From Mesorhizobium sp. (lineage in GTDB: Bacteria; Pseudomonadota; Alphaproteobacteria; Rhizobiales; Rhizobiaceae), in NCBI GenBank assembly GCA_030698645.1, contig JAUYMV010000577.1:1-13918 (forward strand): DNA of 13,918 nucleotides. The letters run 5' to 3'. Under the pieces are notes generated by a model, which saw only the letters and a program-made list of their open reading frames with translations, searched no databases and was not told where the DNA came from. The translations under genes and the position numbers were made by a program. Positions 1 through 6,200 of the stretch are shown one piece after another (position 1 is the first letter of the stretch; each line of letters opens with the position of its first letter).

Positions 1-1193
1 ATGCGCAAAATGACGCGGCGCTCGGCTTTGACATGTTCAGCGAGCCGGTGCGTCGCGCGGCGATGACCGAGGCGATGCAGAGCGGTCAGCCGCGCGCCTC
101 GGGCAAGGTCACCCTGGTGCAGAGTTCGACCGGACAGGGCATGCCCGGCTTCCTGATCTATTTGCCGCTCTCATTGACCGTGACGCCCAACGCGGAGCCC
201 GCTGAACGCGCGGCTGCGACGGTCGGCTTCATCTACGCGCCGTTCCGGGCCGGCGACCTGTTCACCGCGGCGCTGGTCCGGCCGCCGCTGCTGCCGCTCA
301 GTGTCGAGGTCCATGACGGGGCACAGAGCGCGGACAGCCTGTTGTTCCGCTCGAAGACGGCGCCAGATACGTCGTTCGGCGCGCCATCGCCATCGGTGCG
401 CGAGATGACGGTCGCCGGGCGCAAATGGGTGCTGAACTTCAGACCGACGGCGGCCTTCGTCTATCCGATGTCGCGCGCCGCGGCCGTGGCGCTGGGGCTC
501 TTCGGACTGCTTCTGGCCGCCGCCCTGGCGCTCCTCGTCCGCTCGGGCGAAAAGGCCTACGCGGCGATCAATGCGCTGCATGCGGCAAGCGAGCGCAGCC
601 TGCAGGACAAGGACCTGATGCTCCAGGAAATGAAGCATCGCATCAAGAACTCGATCACCCGCGTGCTGGCGATCTCCCGGCAGACGGCGGCCGGCGCCAC
701 GTCGATAGAGGAGTTCTCGGCCTCCTTCGGCGCGCGGCTGCAGGCCATGGCGGCCTCGCAGGACATGCTGACGCGCTCGCGCTGGCAAAAGGCGGATCTC
801 CGGGAATTGCTGGAAACCGAACTGGCGCAGGTGTTCGGCCAGAACATGGAGCGCGGTGAGATCGACGGGCCTGGCGTGGAGATCGACGAGCGCACGACGC
901 AGGCGCTCGGCCTGACGTTCCACGAGCTTGCCACCAATGCGCTGAAATACGGGGCTGGCGGGGATGCCGGGCAGTCGCTGTCGGTCACATGGAAGATCGT
1001 CGGCTCGGCCGAGCGGTCACTCGTCCTGCTTTGGACCGAGCGCGGCGCGGGGCGCGTCGATCCGCCGACGCGCAAGGGATTCGGAACGCGGCTGATAGAA
1101 GCGAACATCGTTCGCGAACTGGGCGGGGCGATCGACAGGAGCTATCCGGACGACGGCCTCGATATCAGGATTACCATCCCGCTGCGCGGCTAG
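1..1193 (+). CDS. CHASE-domain HWE-family sensor histidine kinase (5' partial)
   Basis: The frame is open to the left edge (first full codon at base 3), so the N-terminus and first membrane span are missing. The visible start, NDAALGFDMFSEP, followed by RRAAM, is typical of the end of a CHASE periplasmic ligand-binding domain. A hydrophobic span (AVALGLFGLLLAAALALLV, about bases 483-540) leads into the cytoplasmic kinase. The H-box is EMKHRIKNSITRVL, with the phosphoacceptor His codon at 636-638. The N-box is FHELATNALKYGA, then the W-x-E motif (WTERG) and a GFGTRLIE glycine box. This combination defines the HWE/HisKA_2 family, whose members feed PhyR in the general stress response. It is therefore a plausible membrane-bound input kinase sensing an extracytoplasmic cue; the signal and partner are unknown. 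No receiver domain is attached. It converges on the lipoprotein gene at 1258-1527. Confidence 0.9.
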   Translation, partial: AQNDAALGFDMFSEPVRRAAMTEAMQSGQPRASGKVTLVQSSTGQGMPGFLIYLPLSLTVTPNAEPAERAAATVGFIYAPFRAGDLFTAALVRPPLLPLSVEVHDGAQSADSLLFRSKTAPDTSFGAPSPSVREMTVAGRKWVLNFRPTAAFVYPMSRAAAVALGLFGLLLAAALALLVRSGEKAYAAINALHAASERSLQDKDLMLQEMKHRIKNSITRVLAISRQTAAGATSIEEFSASFGARLQAMAASQDMLTRSRWQKADLRELLETELAQVFGQNMERGEIDGPGVEIDERTTQALGLTFHELATNALKYGAGGDAGQSLSVTWKIVGSAERSLVLLWTERGAGRVDPPTRKGFGTRLIEANIVRELGGAIDRSYPDDGLDIRITIPLRG

Positions 1194-1205
1194 CGGGGCG
1201 ATCGA

Positions 1206-1242
1206 CGATGCGGGCGAAGGCTTTCGCCATCCGCCCGCATCG
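1206..1242. terminator. Hairpin between convergent genes, possible terminator
   Basis: The 11-bp arms CGATGCGGGCG (1206-1216) and CGCCCGCATCG (1232-1242) are perfectly complementary. A competing inner hairpin, GGCGAA-GGCT-TTCGCC, occupies 1213-1228. The structure sits in the 64-bp gap between the convergent kinase and lipoprotein genes, where a bidirectional terminator is expected. There is no T-tract on either side, so intrinsic termination is uncertain. Confidence 0.4.
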
Positions 1243-1257
1243 ATCTCGACTGCGCTA

Positions 1258-1527
1258 TCAGTAGTATCCGCGCGGGCAGCGCGCGATGTAGACGCGGCCA
1301 TAATTGTCGCGGTAGCGGCATTCGCCGCGCCGTGCGGCACGCCCGAGCAGAGCGCCGGCGGCGCCGCCGATGACCGCGCCGGCCACAGCCCCGCCGACCC
1401 GGCCGGTCGCCAGACCGCCGATCGCCGCACCGGCCACGGCGCCGACACCGACATCTCGTTCAGTAGACGTGCAGCCCGCGACGGCCATGGTGGCCGTAAG
1501 GCCGAGCGCGATAAGTACGGTCTTCAT
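1258..1527 (-). CDS. Glycine-zipper lipoprotein
   Basis: This 89-aa protein begins with a short basic n-region and a hydrophobic core ending in the lipobox VAGC, with Cys19 as the likely lipidated residue. The middle (about 27-63) is a run of G-x-x-x-G repeats (GAVAGAAIGG, GGAVAGAVIGGAAGALLG), characteristic of glycine-zipper two-helix domains in envelope lipoproteins such as the SlyB/OsmB-like groups. The C-terminal tail is basic and aromatic with two Cys (CRYRDNYGRVYIARC), so a disulfide is possible. A strong ribosome site, AAGGAG, lies 8 bases before the ATG. No GGAAC/CGTT promoter is seen upstream, so unlike several neighbours it does not appear to be an EcfG target. Envelope stabilisation is inferred from the family; the exact role is unknown. 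Confidence 0.85.
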   Translation of the reverse strand: MKTVLIALGLTATMAVAGCTSTERDVGVGAVAGAAIGGLATGRVGGAVAGAVIGGAAGALLGRAARRGECRYRDNYGRVYIARCPRGYY

Positions 1528-1569
1528 GTGTCTCTCTCCTTGGAATGACCCGCCCCGAATCAGCTTCTT

Positions 1570-1598
1570 GCATAGGGTGCGGGCAAAATTCCGGCAAT
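1570..1598 (-). promoter_or_regulatory. Candidate housekeeping promoter of the glycine-zipper gene
   Basis: On the minus strand ATTGCC (1598-1593) and CTATGC (1575-1570) are 17 bp apart. Each matches 4 of 6 bases of the rhizobial sigma-70-type consensus CTTGAC-N17-CTATAT. It is correctly placed about 43 bp before the lipoprotein ATG. The match is weak. Confidence 0.3.
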
Positions 1599-1621
1599 GC
1601 GCCGGTGTCTGTGATTTCGCG

Positions 1622-1933
1622 CTATTCGGCGGTGCGCCTCCCGGCGATCGAGGCGACGGTCATCCGCGGAACTTCGATTGCCGCCGTGAGGCGGCCATCC
1701 GGACCGATATCCCAGACCAGCTCCGCGTCTTGCTCTTCCAGGGCTGGATCGACCGCGACGCAGGTCGCCATCACGCGCGGCCGAAAGCCGTCGAACTGGC
1801 GCAACGCGATGGGCAACTCAGCGTCGCACTCGGTCGCCTTCTCATAGATCGACACCGGCGCAGGCAATTCGTGGCATGACGAGAGATCCTGCGAGCAGCC
1901 GACGATCAGAAGCAGTGCAGCGATATGTTCCAT
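1622..1933 (-). CDS. Small Cys-containing exported protein, EcfG-controlled, unknown function
   Basis: I do not recognise a named family. The ATG at 1933 is chosen because GGAGGG lies 7 bases upstream and because an exact EcfG promoter ends 23 bases before it; the frame continues upstream to 1990, but that extension would overlap the promoter. The product is 103 aa. MEHIAALLLIVGC is a short hydrophobic leader with a lipobox-like IVGC (Cys13), although it lacks a basic n-region. Further Cys residues are at 20, 36 and 58, so there may be one or more disulfides if it is exported. The rest is soluble and acidic (PALEEQDAELVWDIGPDG), with a predicted beta-like C-terminal half. It is transcribed alone and is a likely periplasmic or lipoprotein stress-response output. 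Confidence 0.75.
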   Translation of the reverse strand: MEHIAALLLIVGCSQDLSSCHELPAPVSIYEKATECDAELPIALRQFDGFRPRVMATCVAVDPALEEQDAELVWDIGPDGRLTAAIEVPRMTVASIAGRRTAE

Positions 1934-1955
1934 TGCCGTTCCCTCCGCAGAGCAG

Positions 1956-1980
1956 AACGGACGGACAGCACATTGGTTCC
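1956..1980 (-). promoter_or_regulatory. EcfG (general stress sigma) promoter
   Basis: On the minus strand GGAAC (1980-1976) is followed after exactly 16 bp by CGTT (1959-1956). This is an exact match to the alphaproteobacterial EcfG consensus. It lies directly upstream of the SD and ATG of the 103-aa protein. Confidence 0.85.
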
Positions 1981-2099
1981 GACAGAACACTATGGATTTC
2001 CAGCGTGTTCAGGCCGAATCGCCGCGCGGTTGGACGGATGGGACAGATGGGAGCTCAGATGGGCAGGCAAGGTCCTCGCCCGCGGCCCGGATGCTGCGA

Positions 2100-2270
2100 T
2101 CAGTAGAAGCCGAACGCGAGCACGGCGGATGCCAGGCAGACCGCCACGACGGCGATGCTGGAAAGCCAGGGTCCGAGGGCAGGCGCGGACGGCACGGCGG
2201 GCGCGTCGCCGGCGCGAAAGTCGCCCATGGCCAGCCTTGCCGCGTCTTCTATCCGGTGCATTCTGGTCAT
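2100..2270 (-). CDS. 56-aa single-span membrane protein, EcfG-controlled
   Basis: A longer reading frame from 2312 is possible, but the EcfG promoter lies inside that extension. The ATG at 2270 has GGAGGA 6 bases upstream, so this start is preferred. The 56-residue product has a polar N-terminal half (MTRMHRIEDAARLAMGDF), a Pro/Ala linker (APAVPSAPALGP) and one C-terminal membrane span (about 34-54, SSIAVVAVCLASAVLAFGF), ending two residues later. It would be a tail-anchored peptide with the N-terminus probably in the cytoplasm. I do not recognise a family. Control by an exact EcfG promoter and its place between two other GSR-associated genes make it a small stress-induced membrane protein; its partner is unknown. 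Confidence 0.7.
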   Translation of the reverse strand: MTRMHRIEDAARLAMGDFRAGDAPAVPSAPALGPWLSSIAVVAVCLASAVLAFGFY

Positions 2271-2294
2271 GACATCTCCTCCGTGCGCCTGTGA

Positions 2295-2319
2295 AACGGC
2301 TCCCGTGTCCATAGGTTCC
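2295..2319 (-). promoter_or_regulatory. EcfG promoter
   Basis: Minus-strand GGAAC (2319-2315), 16-bp spacer, CGTT (2298-2295): an exact match. The -10 box ends 24 bases before the ATG of the 56-aa membrane protein and helps fix that start. Confidence 0.85.
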
Positions 2320-2383
2320 GAGCGTAACGCCCTTCAACAATCGGCGCTTATGGTAAACGGGGTCTTAATGCCTGCTGACAGTT

Positions 2384-3397
2384 TCACGCCGGCTCGGGGT
2401 GAAAGCTGTCGCGCGGGAGCACGAGCCGATAGTCGAGGCGCCCGGCCGCGATCGTCAGTTGCGCGGTGCTGTTTATCGACGCGGGCACCACGCGCTCGAG
2501 CGCCACGCTGCCGAACCGCCTTTCCGCGAATTCCGCACCGACGGGCGTCCGCTCCGACCAGTTGAACACGATCGAACCGTCGCCGTCCGGCAGGGCGGAA
2601 ATCTCCACCTTGCTGTCGGGTGACGACAGGGCGCCGAAGCTGACGGAGTTGACCGCCAGTTCGTGCAAGGCCAGCCCGACATGCAGGGCCGCGTTCGGAT
2701 TGAGGTAGGGATTGACCCCGGACAGCACGATGTTGTGCCCGGGATTGGCGGTGTAGCGCGCGACCTGGCCGGCAACCAGCTGCTTCAGGTCGGCGCCGCG
2801 CCAGTTGGACGAGGTGACGAGGTCCTGGGATGACGAGAGCGACTGCAGGCGGCCACGAAAGCGCAGCAGGAATTCGTCGAGCGTTCCGGAATAGCGGCCC
2901 GTCTGCGTCGCGATGCTCTGGATGATGGCCAGCAGGTTCTTGGAGCGATGGCTGACTTCGCGAAGCAGGGTGCGCAAAGTCTGCTCGCGGCGCTTCTGGT
3001 CGCTGACCTCGATCGCGGTGGTGACGATGCCGACGACGTCCGGACCGGAGGATTCCGGATCGAGCCACAGATCGTACCAGCGTGTGCCGTCGCTTTCGCT
3101 GAGGGCGATTTCGAGGCGCGCCGCCTGGCCGGTCCGCAGGACGTCCAGTTTTGCCAGGCGAAGGCGTTCTGCCTCGTGCGGCGGGAAGATGTTCCTGTCG
3201 GAAAGCCCGATGATGGAGCCCCGGTACCAGTTTGGTGGGGCATTTTCCGCCGAGACGTAGCGAAGATCGCGATCCTGGAGAAGAACCGCTACACCCGCGT
3301 TTTTCAATGCACGCAGGAGATTGCTCGCGGAGCTTGGCGCTGTCACCTCTTCATCGGTGCTTGCCCCAGGCCCGGTGTGATGCTCTTCGCGGTTCAA
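2384..3397 (-). CDS. PAS-HWE sensor histidine kinase (cytoplasmic)
   Basis: The frame has no ATG near the natural N-terminus. I chose TTG at 3397 (337 aa) because GGTGGAG lies 6 bases upstream; GTG at 3412 or 3409 is the alternative. No membrane span is visible. Numbered from that TTG, a PAS domain occupies about residues 25-137 (ALKNAGVAVLLQDRDLRYV through VVGIVTTAIEVSDQK). The HWE H-box is LREVSHRSKNLLAIIQSIA with His150. The N-box HELAVNSVSFGALS keeps the Asn but differs from the usual HELATNAxKYGALS, then W-x-E is NWSER. The second glycine box reads RRFGSVAL, lacking the first Gly of the usual GFG. It is a candidate soluble kinase for the nearby PhyR. A near-consensus EcfG promoter upstream suggests positive feedback on its own pathway. 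Confidence 0.85.
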   Translation of the reverse strand: MNREEHHTGPGASTDEEVTAPSSASNLLRALKNAGVAVLLQDRDLRYVSAENAPPNWYRGSIIGLSDRNIFPPHEAERLRLAKLDVLRTGQAARLEIALSESDGTRWYDLWLDPESSGPDVVGIVTTAIEVSDQKRREQTLRTLLREVSHRSKNLLAIIQSIATQTGRYSGTLDEFLLRFRGRLQSLSSSQDLVTSSNWRGADLKQLVAGQVARYTANPGHNIVLSGVNPYLNPNAALHVGLALHELAVNSVSFGALSSPDSKVEISALPDGDGSIVFNWSERTPVGAEFAERRFGSVALERVVPASINSTAQLTIAAGRLDYRLVLPRDSFHPEPA

Positions 3398-3426
3398 CGC
3401 CGTCTCCACCACTCTACGTCGATGGA

Positions 3427-3451
3427 AACCGCCCTGGATCGCTTTGGTTCC
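3427..3451 (-). promoter_or_regulatory. EcfG-like promoter (one mismatch)
   Basis: Minus-strand GGAAC (3451-3447), 16-bp spacer, GGTT (3430-3427). The -35 element is exact and the -10 has G for C at its first base. It sits 29 bp upstream of the proposed TTG start of the PAS-HWE kinase. Confidence 0.5.
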
Positions 3452-3493
3452 AGCGGCTGCCGGCGCGCGCCAGCCATGCCGCAGATGGCAGTC

Positions 3494-3521
3494 GGGCCGC
3501 ATTCCCGGAGGAATGCGGCCC
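3494..3521. terminator. Strong GC hairpin, possible terminator
   Basis: A perfect 12-bp stem (GGGCCGCATTCC at 3494-3505 and its complement at 3510-3521) closes a 4-base loop. It lies downstream of the DUF1328 gene and upstream of the kinase promoter. No T-run follows on either strand, so it may act as an insulator or processing structure instead. Confidence 0.4.
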
Positions 3522-3582
3522 AACCATGCTCCGGAAACCGCTGAGGGGGGATTTCTGGTCGCCGGAACCTGCGAAGCCGGAT

Positions 3583-3750
3583 TCAGTGCGTGCGCCTGAT
3601 CAGTCCAGCAAGAAGCGTGATGGCGAGAAACGCCAGGAAGATGAAGAAGAGAATCTGCGCGACGCCCACCGAGGCGCCAGCAATGCCGCCGAAGCCGAGC
3701 GCACCTGCGATGAGCGCGACGACGAGAAACACCAAGGCCCAGTACAGCAT
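3583..3750 (-). CDS. DUF1328 family small membrane protein (YtjA-like)
   Basis: This 55-aa protein consists almost entirely of two membrane spans. It starts [20 protein letters not shown], followed by [12 protein letters not shown] and a second hydrophobic stretch ending LLAGLIRR. The layout and Gly-rich turn are the hallmark of the DUF1328/YtjA family, whose usual length (50-60 aa) it matches. The ATG at 3750 is preceded by GGAG. A much longer frame reads through from upstream in the same phase, but it crosses the phyR terminator and the promoter and is not real. Family members are often stress-induced, but their molecular function is unknown. An exact EcfG promoter 32 bp upstream supports that here. 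Confidence 0.9.
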   Translation of the reverse strand: MLYWALVFLVVALIAGALGFGGIAGASVGVAQILFFIFLAFLAITLLAGLIRRTH

Positions 3751-3781
3751 GACATTGTCTCCGCAACTTACTCGCATGGCT

Positions 3782-3806
3782 AACGTGTCAACTCCCCCGC
3801 GGTTCC
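3782..3806 (-). promoter_or_regulatory. EcfG promoter
   Basis: Minus-strand GGAAC (3806-3802), 16-bp spacer, CGTT (3785-3782): an exact match upstream of the DUF1328 gene. It begins just after the phyR terminator, so this gene is transcribed separately from phyR. Confidence 0.9.
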
Positions 3807-3814
3807 ACTCGAAT

Positions 3815-3842
3815 AAAAAAAGCCGCCCGGAGGCGGCTTTTT
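3815..3842 (-). terminator. Intrinsic terminator of phyR
   Basis: The stem GCCGCC/GGCGGC (3822-3827 with 3832-3837) has the loop CGGA and is extended by A-T pairs. Read on the minus strand it is followed by seven T. It begins 21 bases past the phyR stop codon. Confidence 0.85.
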
Positions 3843-3863
3843 GGGCAAGCTTGACCGATTTGT

Positions 3864-4658
3864 TCAGGCTGCCGCCTTGGCCTGGCGGTCGAAGAACAGC
3901 GCCTGACTGATCAGCGCCTTGACCATGTCCGGATTGAACGGCTTGGTGACGAGGAAAGCCGGCTCCGGGCGCTCGCCGGTGAGCAGGCGCTCCGGGAATG
4001 CGGTGATGAAGATCACCGGCACCGCCACCGAAGCGAGGATCTCGTTGACGGCGTCGATGCCCGAACTGCCGTCGGCAAGCTGGATGTCGGCAAGAATCAT
4101 TTTCGGCTGAGTCTTGTTGAACAGCCCGATCGCCTCCTTGTGGGTGCGGGCCGTTCCGACCACACGATGGCCAAGGCTCTCGACCATCTCCTCGATATCC
4201 ATCGCGATGAGCGGCTCGTCCTCTATGATCAGGATGTCGGTTGCGACCTGACGCGAAATCTCGCTGGATGCCTCGGCGATCAGCCCGGAGAATTCCTCCG
4301 GCGTGACATCGAGGATCTCGGCTGCCTGCTCGTCGTTGAAGCCTTCCACGGCGACGAGCACGAAGGCCTGCCTCGCCAGCGGCGCTATCGAGGCGAGATT
4401 TGCCGCGGCCCGGCGTTCCCAGTTCGAAATCGGCTGGTCGTGCGGGACGCTGATCGCGATGGACGAGAACAGCTTCGCAAACACCTTGTAGAGGGCGACG
4501 CGTTCGTTCGATGCCTTGGGGAATATGCTCATATCGGCGATGATCGCTTCCAGAACCGCAGCCACATGAGCATCGCCGCTCGACTGTGAACCAGACACGG
4601 CGCGCGAGAAGCGGCGAAGAAAGGGAAGGTGGGGGGCGATTGTTGCTGATAGGCTCAT
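3864..4658 (-). CDS. phyR: PhyR, anti-anti-sigma response regulator of the general stress response
   Basis: This 264-aa protein has the diagnostic PhyR architecture. The N-terminal sigma-factor-like domain (about 1-130; start [20 protein letters not shown], then [19 protein letters not shown]) mimics EcfG. A C-terminal receiver domain follows (about 140-257). In the receiver, Glu146/Asp147 form the acidic pocket (IIEDEPL), Asp191 is the phosphoacceptor ([17 protein letters not shown]), and Thr219 and Lys239 (TKPF) are the switch residues. By established knowledge, phosphorylation opens the sigma-like domain so that it captures NepR and releases EcfG. The gene is divergent from nepR-ecfG, the standard arrangement, with its own exact EcfG promoter (autoregulation) and an intrinsic terminator downstream. 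All key residues are intact. Confidence 0.98.
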   Translation of the reverse strand: MSLSATIAPHLPFLRRFSRAVSGSQSSGDAHVAAVLEAIIADMSIFPKASNERVALYKVFAKLFSSIAISVPHDQPISNWERRAAANLASIAPLARQAFVLVAVEGFNDEQAAEILDVTPEEFSGLIAEASSEISRQVATDILIIEDEPLIAMDIEEMVESLGHRVVGTARTHKEAIGLFNKTQPKMILADIQLADGSSGIDAVNEILASVAVPVIFITAFPERLLTGERPEPAFLVTKPFNPDMVKALISQALFFDRQAKAAA

Positions 4659-4712
4659 TTAGTTCCGTCTCCCTCAATGACGCGTCCGACGTGTTGCCGA
4701 ATGAATGCCGAA

Positions 4713-4737
4713 AACGCTTGCTGTGAAAAAAAGTTCC
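4713..4737 (-). promoter_or_regulatory. EcfG promoter of phyR
   Basis: Minus-strand GGAAC (4737-4733), 16-bp spacer containing seven T, CGTT (4716-4713): an exact match. Its -35 box is the mirror image of the -35 of the divergent nepR promoter, only 8 bp away. Confidence 0.9.
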
Positions 4738-4745
4738 ATGACGAT

Positions 4746-4770
4746 GGAACAATTTTGTGTCCTGCGCATT
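4746..4770 (+). promoter_or_regulatory. EcfG-type promoter of nepR-ecfG (variant -10)
   Basis: GGAAC (4746-4750), 16-bp spacer, CATT (4767-4770). The -35 is exact and the -10 has A for G. It is the only plausible EcfG-type site upstream of nepR, and autoregulation of this operon is the norm. The leader would be about 90 nt. Confidence 0.6.
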
Positions 4771-4864
4771 TTAACGCGAACCGGGCGGGTGCGGGCGGTC
4801 ACAGGCGCGGCGTCGAAGTGCGCCGAAGGACCGAGCTAAACAAGAATAAGGGCGGGTTTAAGGA

Positions 4865-5062
4865 ATGACCGACGACAAGAACGCGACCAACAAGCGCGGC
4901 GGCACGGGTGCGGCCAGCGCCGATGTCCTTGGCGCCAACACCGAGATCGGACGCAAGCTGCGCCAGTACTACGAAGGCCTTGTCTCCGAGGAGGTTCCGG
5001 ACCGGTTCGCGTTGCTTCTGCAGCAACTCGAAGAGGTCGAGTCCACGCGTAAGCCGGAGTAG
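4865..5062 (+). CDS. nepR: NepR anti-sigma factor
   Basis: This 65-aa protein carries the NepR signature at residues 27-57 (EIGRKLRQYYEGLV, then EEVPDRFALLLQQLEE), the two-helix region that clamps either EcfG or phosphorylated PhyR. The N-terminal 25 residues are polar and low in complexity, as usual for the family's disordered extension. The ribosome site is odd: AAGGA directly abuts the ATG, so initiation may be weak or rely on the GGGCGGG a few bases further upstream. Low NepR yield relative to EcfG would matter for the switch, but that is inference. It is the first gene of the nepR-ecfG operon; the sigma gene follows after 6 bases. Confidence 0.97.
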   Translation: MTDDKNATNKRGGTGAASADVLGANTEIGRKLRQYYEGLVSEEVPDRFALLLQQLEEVESTRKPE

Positions 5063-5068
5063 GGGACG

Positions 5069-5611
5069 ATGGCCGCATCCGCCGTTTTCAAAGCCGACCT
5101 GCTCGGCGCGATACCCAATCTGCGCGCATTCGCCGTTTCGCTTACGCACAATACGGATCGCGCCGACGATCTGGTCCAGGAGACGCTCGTCAAGGCGTGG
5201 GACAAGCATGCCAGCTTCCAGCCCGGAACCAATCTCAAGGCGTGGCTGTTCACGATCCTGCGCAACGAGTTCTACTCGCAGATGCGCAAGCGCGGTCGCG
5301 AGGTGCAGGATTCGGATGGCGCCATGACGGCCCGGCTGGCAGTTCATCCCAGCCAGCACGGCAGCGTCGACCTCGAGGATTTCCGCACGGCGCTCAACAC
5401 CCTTCCGGAGGATCAGCGCGAGGCGATCATCCTGATCGGCGCGTCCGGATTCTCCTACGAGGAAGCCGCCGAAATCTGCGGTTGCGCCGTCGGCACGATC
5501 AAGAGCCGGGTCAGTCGCGCCCGCACCCGCCTGCAGGAGGTGCTTGGCGTTTCGGGCGAGGCCGACTACGGACCGGATGCGATCGCCGTCCAGGTGCTGA
5601 GTTCGGTCTGA
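5069..5611 (+). CDS. ecfG: EcfG-family RNA polymerase sigma factor (general stress)
   Basis: This 180-aa ECF sigma factor has region 2 at about residues 8-75 (NTDRADDLVQETLVKAWDK, then LKAWLFTILRNEFYSQMRKR) and region 4 at about 105-158 (LPEDQREAIILIGASGFSYEE, followed by the helix-turn-helix VGTIKSRVSRARTRL). It has no extra C-terminal domain, as expected for EcfG. An AGGGGA ribosome site precedes the ATG, which is 6 bases after nepR, indicating co-transcription and probable translational coupling. By pathway knowledge it is held by NepR, released by phospho-PhyR, and directs transcription from GGAAC-N16-CGTT promoters, many of which lie in this window. Confidence 0.97.
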   Translation: MAASAVFKADLLGAIPNLRAFAVSLTHNTDRADDLVQETLVKAWDKHASFQPGTNLKAWLFTILRNEFYSQMRKRGREVQDSDGAMTARLAVHPSQHGSVDLEDFRTALNTLPEDQREAIILIGASGFSYEEAAEICGCAVGTIKSRVSRARTRLQEVLGVSGEADYGPDAIAVQVLSSV

Positions 5612-5660
5612 TATCGCGCCGGCGGCCGGGCTCCCGTCCGGCAGATTCGTGCCCGGACCG

Positions 5661-6059
5661 TTATGAGCGCCGGCGGGCGAGCGCCGTGCCCAACGCGCCG
5701 ACGAGGTCAGTGCCGAGATACGGTTTGCCGACGACCTCGACGCCAGGGAAGGACGTCGCAAACTCGTCCAGATCCGCATAGCCGGTGGCGAAGACGAAGG
5801 GTATGCCAGCCTCGAACAGGCCGCGCGCGAAATCGAGCGTCGACGTGCCGCCGAGCCGCATGTCGACGACCGCGACGTCGAAGCCGATCGACGCGAGGGG
5901 ATCGGGACCAAGTTCCTCTAGGCTGCGCCTGATCTGGACATCCGCCGCCCCGTAGTCCCGGCAAAGCTGCTCGACATCCATGGCAATGAGGAACTCGTCC
6001 TCGAGGATGAGCACCCGCACCCCTTCGAGCAGCTTCGCGTCCAAAATCGGCTTCTCCAT
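5661..6059 (-). CDS. Stand-alone receiver-domain response regulator
   Basis: This is a single receiver domain of 132 aa with no output domain. Numbered from the ATG at 6059, Glu20/Asp21 (LILEDEFLIAMD) form the acidic pocket, Asp66 is the phosphoacceptor (AVVDMRLGG), Thr92 (FATGYAD) the switch Thr, and Lys112 (VGKPYLG) the conserved Lys. I prefer ATG 6059 because GGGA lies 6 bases upstream; ATGs at 6071 and 6095 are in frame and possible. Single-domain regulators near phyR often act as phosphate donors or sinks for HWE kinases (for example SdrG in Sphingomonas), so it may tune PhyR phosphorylation; this role is inferred from position. It converges on ecfG with a 49-bp gap and diverges from the Crp/Fnr gene, sharing an FNR-like palindrome. 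Confidence 0.88.
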   Translation of the reverse strand: MEKPILDAKLLEGVRVLILEDEFLIAMDVEQLCRDYGAADVQIRRSLEELGPDPLASIGFDVAVVDMRLGGTSTLDFARGLFEAGIPFVFATGYADLDEFATSFPGVEVVGKPYLGTDLVGALGTALARRRS

Positions 6060-6111
6060 CAATTTTCCCATCGCCTTAAATGCCTGATACGCCATCCAAA
6101 GTCATTTAAGT

Positions 6112-6125
6112 TTGACATGCCTCAA
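6112..6125. promoter_or_regulatory. FNR/FixK-type half-palindrome box
   Basis: TTGA-CATGCC-TCAA matches the TTGA-N6-TCAA core of Crp/Fnr-family (FNR/FixK) sites. It lies in the intergenic region between the response regulator and the Crp/Fnr-type gene it may serve, 52 bp before the preferred regulator start and 75 bp before the Crp/Fnr ATG. Autoregulation is inferred. Confidence 0.4.
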
Positions 6126-6200
6126 CGAGGTCGATTGGACTGACTCACGACGCGGATCAGAACATTCAGGCCGGCGAGAGAGTTCCAAACGGATCAAGGC

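Noticed and set aside
2984..3544. Plus-strand frames of about 180-200 codons opposite the PAS-HWE kinase and DUF1328 leader.
   Set aside because: They have no supporting ribosome sites or domains and overlap well-supported minus-strand genes and promoters.
3583..4752. A 389-codon minus-strand frame covering phyR in another phase.
   Set aside because: Only its last 55 codons are real (DUF1328). The rest is low-complexity Arg/Gly-rich shadow of phyR and crosses a terminator and a promoter.
6161..6186. Minus-strand GGAAC-N17-TGTT upstream of the lone receiver gene.
   Set aside because: It has a mismatch and a spacer unlike the other sites. A comparable N17-TGTT match occurs inside ecfG near 5224, showing this level of similarity arises by chance.
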